The notes beneath the pieces are model-generated. The model made no database searches. It was not told where the DNA came from and was given only the letters and a program-made list of their open reading frames with translations. Positions 29,401-39,143 of a stretch of DNA of 39,143 nt are shown here, one piece after another (the stretch's first letter is position 1; each line of letters starts with the position of its first letter). The position numbers and the translations under genes were made by a program. The DNA is from Mesostigma viride (lineage: Eukaryota; Streptophyta; Mesostigmatophyceae; Mesostigmatales; Mesostigmataceae): positions 1,444,369-1,483,511 of the forward strand of contig RPFO01000154.1 of NCBI GenBank assembly GCA_009746045.1, read 5' to 3'.

Positions 29401-30166
29401 GCGGTTTTGCTGCGCAAACGCTCAGATGTCGACGGTCACGCACTGCCGGCACCCGGAACAATAGTCGCCGCCGGAGGCATGGCGTTGTCGGACAGCGGTA
29501 CGGGCCGCACCGGCCACACGAGGAGTCGATCGTCCGCCACGACCGCGAGGCTGCACAAGACCCGGCCGTCCCTCAGCGAATCCATGGTAATGTTGTTGGT
29601 TACGCGCGCGCGCAAGCCGCGTTGGACATGCCCTCAAACTGGAGGCAGAAGGCCTGCATGGAAGAGCGTGCGGAGCATGTCCCCCGAGAGGTCCAGGTTG
29701 GAGCTGCATGGCGAACGCGCGCACGGCGGGCACTGACGCAGTCGCCGCACATGTCGCACACCTGCATGGCGCTGCGCGCACTCGCCACACGTGATGTCGT
29801 CCATCAGTTGCCACCGTGCGGCTGCAGATCGACGACCTTGCATGGCCTCCCGCAGCGTGTCCAGCGTGACATTGCGAGCTAGCTTGGTGCAGCAGGCCGC
29901 ATCGAACCGTCATCGGCCCTCAAACTCAAGGCAAAAGGCCTTGAACGCGGTCCGAAGGGCATCTCCCGAGAGATCATGCTGCAGCGGCGTTCGATCGCGC
30001 CCGAAAACGCCCGCACGGCCGGCATGCAGTCTGACACTGATTGCACATCTCGCACGCCTTGTGGTGGACGCAGTCGATGCAGGACCCGTTGTCCCCGCCC
30101 ACCATGTTCCCGCACAGGGGCATGCGCACGCCGTCCTGCAACATGGCCAGCGTGACATTCTCAGGG
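29401..30166 (-). pseudogene. Degenerate cysteine-rich tandem-repeat coding relic
   Basis: Three units of about 280 bases begin on the minus strand near 30162, 29880 and 29602 with related words: NVTLAMLQDG, NVTLDTLREA, NITMDSLRDG. Unit 1 continues with a Cys cluster (CIDCVHHKACEMCNQC, then ACRPC) and unit 2 with CGEC and CDMCGDC in two frames. Both end with a related segment (AFCLEFEG, AFCLQFEG). Each unit is broken by frameshifts and stops. I do not recognise the family. It lies between endonuclease and RT relics of the LINE, so it is either a nested insertion of a captured gene or an odd internal part of the LINE. Confidence 0.5.
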
Positions 30167-30241
30167 AGATGGCCGTGATCCCTAGGCCGGCCGCATCAAA
30201 GGTGCATCAAAGGTTGCGCCGGCGCAGGCTGCCACGAACAA

Positions 30242-30517
30242 TTAGGCAGACCTGATTGCGTTGCGGCGCTTCTCCTCGATCCTCAGACCTGGCACTCGAT
30301 CAGTTCTCCCGGCGGGCGGGCGCCGGCCCGTGGCCCCATGGGGCGTAGGCAGGTCCAACCAGCCTGAGGGCGGGGGCGGGGGCGGCGACGCTGACGGGGG
30401 CCTGAAGACGTAAAGTAGGCGCTGCAAGTTTGCGGTGACCATGCAGTGGTCCGATGCAACACTTAATTGGCGGTGGTCAGCGTACGGGCGGCATCGATGA
30501 AGGAAGAACGCCAGCAC
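30242..30517 (-). pseudogene. Probable EEP endonuclease C-terminal relic of the LINE
   Basis: The minus-strand frame contains SVASDHCMVTANLQRLL, which fits the SDH motif and final strand of the endonuclease/exonuclease/phosphatase domain of LINEs. A Pro-rich linker and IEEKRRNAIRSA follow. Its orientation and position, upstream of the RT remnant at 28.0-28.7 kb, suit the same element. Evidence is a single motif, so this is tentative. Confidence 0.4.
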
Positions 30518-30799
30518 TGCTTGCGCACCAAATTACTGAGTATGTGCACACCATGCAATGATGGTACGTCCAAGCATTCCGAAACTGTCACACCGGCGCC
30601 CGCCGCCGCGGGGGGGGGCGGTATATACTGAGCCATGCAGCTGCCCTATAATAGCTGCACGCGGGGCCCACAAACGTCACTATAGCATCAGGCGGCTAGC
30701 TTGCAGCAAACAGCGTATATTGCAATGATGGCAGCTGTCAAGTCACCCTAGTCAGTGACTAGTTGCTCAAGGAGGGGGTTGTTGGCATTGCTATCGCTG

Positions 30800-30991
30800 T
30801 TAGGCGCGGCGCGTACATGCAGCGGCCCCCGCGGCCCACAGGCATGCATGCAGGGTCGCATTGGCATCCACCAAGATGGCAACGATGTATTGACCGGTGG
30901 GATCTAGCTGCATGTCGCTCAAGGTCAAGCAACTGGTAGAACAACCGGCTTCGCGGTACGTCTTCGACAGGGTGCCCATGCACGTGTGCAA
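30800..30991 (-). pseudogene. Probable EEP endonuclease mid-domain relic
   Basis: A 63-codon minus-strand frame contains LDPTGQYIVAILVDANATLH, which resembles the beta-strand pair before the catalytic core of LINE EEP domains (D-x-x-G-R/Q-x-hydrophobic). It lies upstream of, and collinear with, the relic at 30242-30517. No catalytic residue is visible, so the call is weak. Confidence 0.3.
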
Positions 30992-30999
30992 TTAGACGG

Positions 31000-31984
31000 G
31001 GCATAGTAGATAGCCGACAAATTTCTGATGACCGAGAGCATATGATGGCCGAATCATGGGGGTTCGTCCTTAACAATAAATCAAGGGCCGGAGAGGAAAG
31101 TGCACTGAAGGATCCGATTAGAGCAAAGTTTGTGGTCCATGCATGCACGAGTTGGGCGGGGGGCAGCGCCTGTGGGGGAGCACAACACGCCCACCCCCCC
31201 TTATATAATTGACCCGGCGCATGCGCCGGGCCGCACAGCAGTTGCCATAATTTGTATGTATAGTGCATTGAAGGGTGACACGCTGTCCAGAACGGGGGGC
31301 GCCCTCAATCAAAGGAGCGCCGATGCTCTTGAACACCGAGCATGCAGTGAGCACATCAATGCCATATAGTAGGCGGCAGTAGTGGATCCATTGAAGCTCG
31401 TTGGGGCCGTGGGGGCCGGGGGCATCCCCCCCAGCCGGGCAGGGTGCGGACTTTGTAGTAGGTAGCGCCGGATATGCGCTGCATGCCCGCGAGTGGTGCA
31501 TGCCGGCGTTTCGACCCAGCAATTAAGGGGCGCCGCCGGGGACCCGCGGTATCGGCAGGGGGGTGGGGAGAGGCTGCCGCCACTGTCACACCGGCCCGAT
31601 GTGTGCGGCGTGAGAGAACATAGTACTTTTCAACGCGCATATGGCACCCTCCCAGCGAGCAGCGCGACTTGCCCGGCGAGTCGCATGGGCCGGCTGCTGG
31701 AGCAGTGCATGCAGTCAAGAGAAGCCTGGGAGCTAAATATCGCTTCTCACCCCGCCATGGCTGCTTTGCAGTTCATAAGGCCCTATAGCTGCTTATCTGT
31801 TTTATAGGCTGTTAATGGCCGCAATTAGCGTACTAATCAGAATGGCAAAACTGGGCAGCTCACTGCATACGTGCATGCGCAAGGTGGCATGAGAAAGGTT
31901 GTGAATGTGATGTCCATATAGTACGTCGGGGCCGGGGTATCAAGCGTGTCCTTGCTTTAATTAACTTCGCATAGAAACGCTGTT
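31000..31984. other. Unassigned sequence between the two head-to-head LINE copies
   Basis: Overlapping minus-strand frames (31118-31522, 31356-31718) have no recognised domain. The region may hold the 5' ends of either LINE. A GCGCATGCGC palindrome lies near 31220 and CATGCATG words are common. I see no RNA gene. Confidence 0.4.
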
Positions 31985-33778
31985 GCCCACCCGCGAAACG
32001 GACTAGCTGGTCCCACAGCTCTTTTACCCCCTGGTGGACGGCACCCACGATGAGTGCCGGGGGCCCCGCGGGAATGGGCTGCTGCCAATTCTCCACCCTC
32101 CGCAACGATGCTGCCATGGGATCGTAGACAACATTTCACCGCCGATGAGGTGTGCACACCATTGATGCCTGAGCTTCATGCAGCCTTTCCTCCGGGGCAT
32201 TTCGCAACCCGATTCTACGAGATGGCCTCCCCCCGCAGATGTATTGGACGACCGCTGTCCCGGGGTCATGCTCTACAAGGGCAAGCAAGGGTACGTCCGC
32301 GGCCGCGGATACCGGCAACTACTGACGCGGCCGGTGCGGCATCTGCCTCCAAAGTTGCGTGCTTCAAAAGTCTTCATGCAGTCTCGATCTTGCTGATCGA
32401 GCCGCATGCGTGCCAGCCTCGATTCCCACTTGGGCGAGTCCCAGATGGGCTTCCGTGTTGGTCGCAATTGTGTTATGGTCACCATGACTGCGCGCCGCTT
32501 GATCGATCGAGGAAGTGGGCTGCCTCATGGCCCCCGGCCTCTTACCATCGCTCAATTGATCTTCGTGGATAATACACCAAGGCAGATCAAATACACCAAG
32601 GCATTCGATACGGTTCTAGGGGACACCCTATATGGGTGCATGGTCCTCCACCTGTTCCGTGGGCCCATCGGTAATATCGTTGAGAATATGATCATCCGCC
32701 AGTTCTATGAAGGGTACCAAGCCCATGCAGGTCCATACCGCGCTGACGGCGTCATGCACTCCGGCGTCCCCCCTGCACACCGGGGGGTGGCAGGGCTGTG
32801 TGCTCTCCCCTTAGCTATTCATCATTATGGTGGACTATATTATGAGGCGTGCACAAGCCGGCCCGCTTTCAGTTGCCCGGGTGGAGGGGCGCCCTCTCGC
32901 GGGGGATCGAGATCACGGAATACGCCAGCTACGGCCCGGGGTTGACCCACCCTAATTAATGACTGAGCGATCTGATCGATCTGCGCTGATGACACGGCGC
33001 TCATGGAGACCCCGGAGTCCGCCCAACCGTCTGGCTAGATCTAGCTTGTCACCGGAAGCTCTGGCGGTGGGGCTTATGATCAGCAAGAAAACGGAGGTCA
33101 TGGCCATCAGCTTCCCCCGTTCCCCGCTGGGACCACGTACCCAACCTACCCTAGCCTCCTGCTGGACGGCAGCCCCGTCCCCCCGCGGCGACTCGCTTCA
33201 AGCTTGGCAGCTGGCTCCCCTCGATCACGGCCGACGACATCAACAGAGTCTACTGCGCACGAGCTCCCTATTGTCACCCAATCAGCATCCGACACCGCCG
33301 CCTCGATTCTCTTTGCCGGCCATCTTGCCCGCACAGACCAGGTGAATACCGATGTGGGCCCTGCGGGCGGGCTTATAGGACTGGCCATGACCAGGTAGAC
33401 ACCTCATCCTACATGGCAGGGTCCCCTTGTCCCCTCGCAATTAACCCACTGGCAAACTTGCGCGTGCCCCGCACCGAGGCGGCGTGACCCGGTAGTATGC
33501 GACACAATTTCTTGATCGAGGATGCAAGGTATCTGGGATTATCTGTACTCCGCGCCTGCATGATAGACAAGGAGAAATGGGCTGCCGTCTGCGATTAATA
33601 ATTAGCACCTTCCTGTGGGGCATGCTCTTGTTTTCTCCCCACGGGCCCCGCGCGGCCCATTGGTAGAATGCAGGGTAGAAGTCCGCAGGCCGGTGGAGGT
33701 TGTTGCCCCTGAGGATGCCGCTACACTACCGCCTCGTCTGCCATTACAGTAGAGGACAGCTCAGATCGATGAAGATTA
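31985..33778 (+). pseudogene. Decayed LINE reverse transcriptase, copy B
   Basis: The same LINE family as copies A and C, in the opposite orientation. Coding remnants in order: MGFRVGRNCVMVTM (near 32447), IFVD and KAFDTV (motif A, near 32570-32615), an IRQFYEG segment, WQGCVLSP (motif B, near 32790), CADDTALMET (motif C, near 32982), then AVGLMISKKTEVMAI. This is an ordinary non-LTR RT of the EEP-containing kind. Frames are broken repeatedly. The 3' end runs into (ATTA)n at 33778-33806, possibly the element's tail. Against copy A most differences are substitutions and short palindromic insertions. Confidence 0.88.
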
Positions 33779-34973
33779 TTAATTAATTCATTAATTAATT
33801 AATTAGGGACAGAACTCCATTGGGAGTATATGTAGCACATATCCCGACTGAGGGTATATGGCTTTCAATACATTCTGGGCTACTTCCTGCAAGGGTGGGG
33901 ATGTAAACGACACTTGCTCTAGGTGCACCAAGGGCACCTGCACCACCACGATGAAGACTATATCCCCCTCTAGCGAATACATGGTTGGGGCATGATGCAG
34001 ACGATATTCGTAACTTTCGTGTAATTATTTTAATGAGATTAGAATAGTACTCCATGGCATGCCCATGCGCACGACACGCAAGTACTTACTAAAACGTTGT
34101 GGTTTCACAGGCCCTTGCCAGTTCCAAAGCCTGCCACCCACTAGGCTATGAAACCCTTCATAGGCACCTTGCCGAGTCGTCATTAGCGGACACTCAGGGA
34201 AGACAACTTGTTCTTCTTTCCTGGAACATGCGAAACTGCTTACTTGTTACCGTGCAAACAAGTTGCCCTTACAGCGCAAAAGGAGCCAAGGATATCGAAC
34301 AGGGAGTTCCTGCAGAAAACCCCATAACCCCTGAGTCAACTCGTTCTTGCCCAGAGCCTTAACGTTCTGAGCAAACAGGAGCAAAACCGGGTCAGAATGA
34401 GAAGATACTGCCAACAGCGCCTGTCCCCTGATCGCACCCAATTTGGGGTGCTAGAAAGCCACCATCAGGTCCTGCAGGGTTTCCCACACAGGACAGAGCA
34501 ACACGAAGGAAGACAAGGCCGCACAGTAGAGACTCTGGTAAGAAGTATAATTCATCATAGCACTAATGTTGTGACTAGCTGGCTCACGTTCTAACCATGG
34601 CAGTCATTTTCAAGGAGGGAAATAAAGAAGAAGTGGTAACAGCACCGAACATGCCAACACTAATTCAAATTACAAACCCCTCTTTCAAATGCTTAATCAA
34701 AGGAGCCTTTATTTTGCCAACCGATGGCAGATGTCACAACCAAAACTTCCCACGGCTGCCCAACGCCGTAGAAAGGGTGCCCTGGAAAGAGGCCGTTGCC
34801 CCCCACTTCAAGGACAACAGAAGAAGAGAAAAAGCACATCAGTTGCCCAAGGCCCCCCTACGTTCCCCATTTACTACTTTGATGTTCTCATTTCAATTAC
34901 CAAATGTTCTGCTCTCGATTGTGGCGCATCGCTGCCCCTCCGGGCCAGCTCCTCCCCCTCTCCCATCGATCGT
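33779..34973. other. Intergenic region between LINE copy B and the BRCT gene
   Basis: Begins with an (ATTA)n run. A + strand frame of 151 codons at 34597-35052 shows no known domain and overlaps the BRCT gene end on the other strand; I do not consider it a gene. The BRCT gene's 3' UTR, and possibly a further 3' exon, would lie here on the minus strand. Confidence 0.45.
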
Positions 34974-37900
34974 CTACTTGGATACTACAGCCAATTCTAC
35001 ACAAAATACTGGTAACAATAAATCTTTCATATTTGTATCAATTTGTACCTGAGGCTCGTCGCTGCCGATCCCCAGCTCCTCCTCCTCCCCCTCCCCCTCG
35101 TCCTCGTCCTCCCCCTCTGCCGCCGCCCTCTCCGCCGCCGCCTCCATCTCCCCCACCCATCGCTGGACGCCCTCGTGCGACCCGAACAGGACATGCTCCC
35201 GGTGGTCCTCCCGCGGCTTGGCCACCCACTCCACCAGGTATTGGGGCGCGACGCACGCGATCCCCAGGGACCCTGGGCCCGCCCGCAGGAAGCGCTCCAC
35301 CCACTCGTTGGCGCGCAGGATCTGGCGGTCGACGACCGCCACATTGGCGATGGCGAGCACCTCAGGCGGGTATGGTGGTGCCGTTGCCAGTACCTCCCCC
35401 CCGCCCGCGTGGATTGCGCGGACGAGGGTCGACACGGGCGGCATTCCCATGTCGCCGTAAAGAAGCGCACGCGTGCCGTGAAACGCTCCTACTCGTTTCT
35501 CCTCGCGCCGTGTGCGCCAGTAGCGGGGCGCCGAGGGGTCCACGGCAACGCTTTTGTCGCTGGGCCCGCTGGCGTGGCACTCATGGGCTGATTCAGCCCG
35601 CAGCTCGCCCGCCTTGGCGCACTCGGTGACGTAGGATGGTTTCAGGACCCAGCGGCCCGCGGCCAGCGATGCAAGCAATTTCTCGTTGCGGCGCAGGGGG
35701 GTGTCCATGATGAGGTGGGTCGTTGACGGGTCGAAATCATGGCCATCGGCGGCCAGTGTGCCTATAGGGTTGTGGGCAGAGTTGGTTGGTAAGTTGGTGG
35801 TTGATCGGGTTGGTCGATGACCGGGGTGGGACAAGTGGCGACGGAGGAGCCGGCAAACACTTTGAAAATAGTGAACGATAGCGGCCGTATTCACGGAAGA
35901 AGTAAAAGTAAAGAAGGGTTTTGTTTACGTGGGCTGCCCACTACCGATGGGCCGATGGGGGACCATGGGATGCCGACACTGCCAGGCGGAAACGGGCAGT
36001 CGCTTGACGGAAGCTGCTGCAGGAAGCTACTAGATATCTAGATAGCACTCATAGCAGCCATGGAAGGAAAGCTACTGGATAACTAAATAGTAGCCAAGGA
36101 GGGAAAAGAGCACAGAATGCTAGGTGGGAGAATGCAACGTGGGAGAATGCAAGGTGGGAGTTGAAACCGAGGGTGAGCGACTCCAGATCTTCATGGAATA
36201 TACCAGCCCGGAGACTAGGCCATGTAAGACGTAGAAAATTTCCCATCCCTTATCCCACGTTGACGAATGCGACTATCACAAAAACATGTTTTCTCAAATC
36301 GAGTATTGGTGCTACTGACCCCCCCCCCAAAAAAAAAACAAAAAGCTGCGAAAACCAAGTGGTCCCCCCTACATCCAAGACGAAGCACAAAGACGTACTG
36401 GCAGTTGGGCAGTGGGGGCATCTGCGTTGGCAAAGACATCCTTGAATGGATGACATCTGAGCTTCCATCCCAAGGCAGGTACTCTTCCGCTTCCTTATGG
36501 TGCACGCATGGCCGTCCTCTTCTCATACACCAGCCAGGGGGGGAGGGGGGGAGGGGGGGGGCGTATGTTATTTGTGGGCACACCTTTGAGCCTCCTTTCC
36601 CAATTGGTTTGTTGTTTGTGGGCATACCTTGGAGCCTCCTTATGCTGGCACGCATGAGAGGAGGCATGCATAGGAAAAGGGCTTGATGCGGAAACTCTGA
36701 GCCTATTTTGTCAAAATCCCTACCTTTAAGCTTCCTTATGCTGGCACGCATGGATGCCTTCTTGTCTGCCGACACTGAAAACGCAAAGCACCGCGCCCGG
36801 CCGGTACCCGGCCCCTTCTTGCCTCCCCCGCCGCCACCCTTGCCGCTCTGCTTCTCCACCCTCGCGCTGCTTTCCTTCTTGGCCACGGCCTTGGCCCTCG
36901 CGGCCGCGGTGGATGAAGCCACCGCCGCCGCCGCTGCCGCCGCCGCACTCTGGGCAGTCTTCACATTCTGCACAGTTTTCGCATTCTGGGCAGTTTTTTC
37001 ATGCTGGACATTCTTGGAGGAAGCAGCCACTGGCTTGGCGGCGGCCCCACTCTCTCTCTTCTTGTCTGCCTTGCTGGCCGCTTCCCGCCCGCCGGCCGAT
37101 CGGGCCACATCCTCTCCGTTCTTGGGATTGAGCACGCCCGTGGAACTGTTCCTCCCCTTGCCCCTCTCGGTGCCAATATCCGATGGCACCATCGTGGCAT
37201 TGCCCTCCTTCACCTCCTCCTCCGCCTCATCATCATCCACAGAGTCCCGCTCATTCTCTTTGCTGTGACGCTCGTGACGGCGCGCAGTCGCCGGTGTCGC
37301 TGCTTTCACAGCGGCTGGTTGTGCGGCCACCTTCCCAGCGGCCCCCTTGCTCTTCGCCTGCTGTGGCCGGGCCTTCTTGCGTCCGCGCTCTCGGGCCGCC
37401 CCACCACCCCCCTCATAATCCCCGCCACCCCCTTCATCACTATCATCGCCAGCACCGTTCCCTGCCGCACGGCCCTGGCCAGCATCATCACCCCCACCCA
37501 CATCCTCCTCACCACCCTGACCACTACCCGTGAGGTCGACCATCGAACCCTCCCCACCCGCAACCTCGACCGCCTTTCTCGCCCGCTTCTTGGCCCCTGC
37601 CCCGGCAGTCCCCTTGACAGCTCCCCCGCTGGGTACTGTTCGCGTGGACGCCCACTCAAGATGATCGCGAGCCGATCCCCTGTCCAGGGCTGGACCTTCC
37701 GCCTCCATCGGATCTTCACCAGCTTCACCAGCTTCACCGGCATCGCCCTCTTCACCAGCAACGACATCATGCCCCTCCCTGGTCTCACGTCCCCCAACCC
37801 CCGCGCCCCCAAGAGATGCTCCCCCCTTTGCCGCCTCGAGTTGGTCGCCGCTCTTGCCCGATTCCCTCGACCCCTTGCCACCGCCCTTGCCTTTGCCCGC

Positions 37901-39092
37901 GGTGTGGCGGACGCCATGGTCATCCTCCTCCACGTCATCCGCAGGCGGATCCGTCACGTCCCGCATGGCCACATCGACTGCCGCCGCCGCTGTCACGCTG
38001 CCGCCCACGGTCCCCCCCTGCTCCCTTCCGTTAGGCCCGACGCTGCCGTCACCCGCCCCTCCTTTCTGCTCCCTCTCCCTTTCCGCAAGCGCACTCACCC
38101 CGGCCCCAAGATCCGCCGCCCCGCTGCCACGTGTCCGCCCCCGCGACTTCCCCTCTGCCTGCGCAGACGCTGCCCGTTCTACCCCTTTGGCCCCCGCCTG
38201 CCCCGACATTGGTGGCTCCGCCTCCTTACCATCCTTATCCACGGGAACAACTCCCGAGCGTGGGGCACTGCCCACTATGGCTTCGGACGGCAATCCCTGT
38301 TTCTGCCCTTGTTCCGTCCGCCCCCAGCGGGCTGACTGGCCCTCCTTGGCCCCCCCCATCGGTGTCCCATGGCGATCCACTTCTACTGGCCGCCCCTGGC
38401 CACTCACGCCCACCTCCACATCGCCCACCCCTTGCAACGCCTCGACCGCACCACCCCTCGATGCCTGTGGGGCCTTGCCCACGGCCTCGAGTGGGCCGAC
38501 CCCACCGGGCCCAGACGGCAGGTGGCTACTGGTCGCCGCAGCATGCTTGGCGGTGACACCAGCATTTGCTGTGCTAGGGGCACCGGCAGGAGTGACAGGT
38601 GTCGTCCTTCCCAGCGATCGACGTGGGAGGCTGCTGGTGGCCAGTAGACACACTGGCTCAGGTGGGGCTCGTGTCGACAACTTGCTGGCATCGGACAGCA
38701 CCGCGGAAGCATTCGCTGCGCCCCCTGCCACGGGGCCCGCCAAAGGAACCGCCACGAATGACGTGGCCGCATTGCTGCCCACAGTGCCAGCGGTGTCCTC
38801 GGCGGCAGCATGGCCTGCGGTGCTGCCTGTAGCAGCGCTGCCCTGTCCTGTGGCAAGTCCTTGTGCTGGCTGACGCGTGTCGGGGGTAGGTCCAGACTTC
38901 TCCTTCATTACTGGCGCCTGCGGGGCCTGTGCGGGGGCCGGGGCGTCTGCGATCTGCTTTGCTGCAACAGGCTCCTTGTCGTTGGGGGCGGCTGGCCCGT
39001 GGTTGTCGGGGGTTTGCGGTCGGCAAGGAGGAGAGGGCGGGGCTGCGACGGCTTGATGCGCTGCCTGTTCCCGTTGCTCCACCTCGATGCCG
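34974..39092 (-). CDS. Twin-BRCT nuclear protein, two exons visible, 5' end beyond window
   Basis: Exons (minus): 39092-36724 and 35761-34974. The intron (962 bp, GTAGGG...CTATAG) is phase 1 and joins RKLKG to TLAADGHDFD. The upstream exon begins at an acceptor (CCCCGCAG), so the start codon is outside the window; at least 1,051 aa are coded. The N-terminal about 770 residues are disordered, Ala/Gly/Ser/Glu-rich, with basic clusters (KKRARKAVEV, RGRKKARPQQAKSKG) that could be nuclear signals and a KTAQN-type repeat. BRCT1 spans the intron (CFAFSVSADKKASMRASIRK, then THLIMD, then GRWVLKPSYV). BRCT2 follows (KRVGAFHGTRALLYGD through YLVEWVAKP), then an acidic tail. Such pairs bind phosphopeptides in DNA-damage or chromatin complexes. 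The pattern recalls plant BRCT proteins of the At4g02110 type (from memory). A possible donor after EPQ near 35032 means the last about 20 residues may be intron read-through. Confidence 0.85.
36478..36757 (-). repeat. Three intron copies of the BRCT exon end and donor
   Basis: On the + strand the exon edge is CTTCCTTATGCTGGCACGCA at 36730-36749, preceded by the complement of the donor (CCTACCTTTAAG). In the intron, CTCCTTATGCTGGCACGCAT recurs at about 36635 with a donor-like CATACCTTGGAG, CTTCCTTATGGTGCACGCAT recurs at about 36490 with GGTACTCTTCCG, and a shorter copy (CACACCTTTGAGCCTCCTTT) lies near 36580. Translated, the nearest copy again reads MRASIRRLQG beside MRASIRKLKG of the true exon. 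Confidence 0.9.
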
Positions 39093-39143
39093 CTGCGGGG
39101 ACGAAACACCGAAGTGAAAAGAGATGAGTTATACGATGATGCC

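Noticed and set aside
34597-35052. 151-aa + strand ORF
   Set aside because: No domain, biased composition, overlaps the BRCT gene 3' end in antisense; treated as chance.
37001-38335. 444-aa + strand frame opposite the BRCT gene exon
   Set aside because: Antisense shadow of a GC-rich exon; composition is Pro/Leu/Arg/His-rich without any motif, whereas the minus frame leads into a BRCT fold.

Overview
The window looks like nuclear DNA of a eukaryotic alga. Genes have GT-AG introns with long C-rich acceptor tracts, intergenic space is wide, and much of the middle is nested retrotransposon. A SAC1-like SLC13 anion transporter and a plant/algal-type twin-BRCT protein fit a photosynthetic protist. 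My best guess is a stramenopile (xanthophyte/brown-algal type), but the sequence alone does not prove this.

Layout. 1-1672 is an uninterrupted purine tract on the + strand. 2524-3573 (-) is an intronless, membrane-anchored histidine-phosphatase/phosphoglycerate-mutase-like gene. Divergent from it, 4810-15685 (+) is a ten-exon SLC13 permease with two RCK_C domains. I rebuilt it by eye: all nine introns are GT-AG, phases match, and the product is 652 aa. Its introns carry minisatellites, hairpins and decayed copies of neighbouring exon edges.

16.58-33.78 kb is a transposon graveyard. A decayed EEP-type LINE (-) is cut into pieces (16583-18290, 28036-28715, and relics at 30.2-31.0 kb). It is split by an insertion of about 9.7 kb. 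A second decayed copy of the same LINE (31985-33778) lies head-to-head in the opposite orientation. Inside the insertion is a young non-LTR retrotransposon (-) whose frames encode a PHD finger, an unknown central region, a RING-H2 finger, two zinc fingers, a reverse transcriptase (YLDD) and a C-terminal CCHC plus PD-(D/E)XK restriction-like endonuclease. Its 3' end occurs three times head-to-tail with progressive 5' truncation. A 228-bp palindromic MITE with a 5-bp target duplication sits in the LINE remnant.

34974-39092 (-) is a gene running off the right edge. A long disordered, Ala/Gly/Glu-rich region is spliced through a 962-bp intron inside BRCT1 to a second BRCT and an acidic tail.

Most unusual signal: in both spliced genes, on opposite strands, introns contain diverged tandem copies of the adjacent exon end including the splice site ('splice-edge echoes'). 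A second signal is that the two decayed LINE copies differ by short insertions that create self-complementary words (CATG, GATC, AATT, TATA). All alignments were made by eye, without database searches or transcript data.
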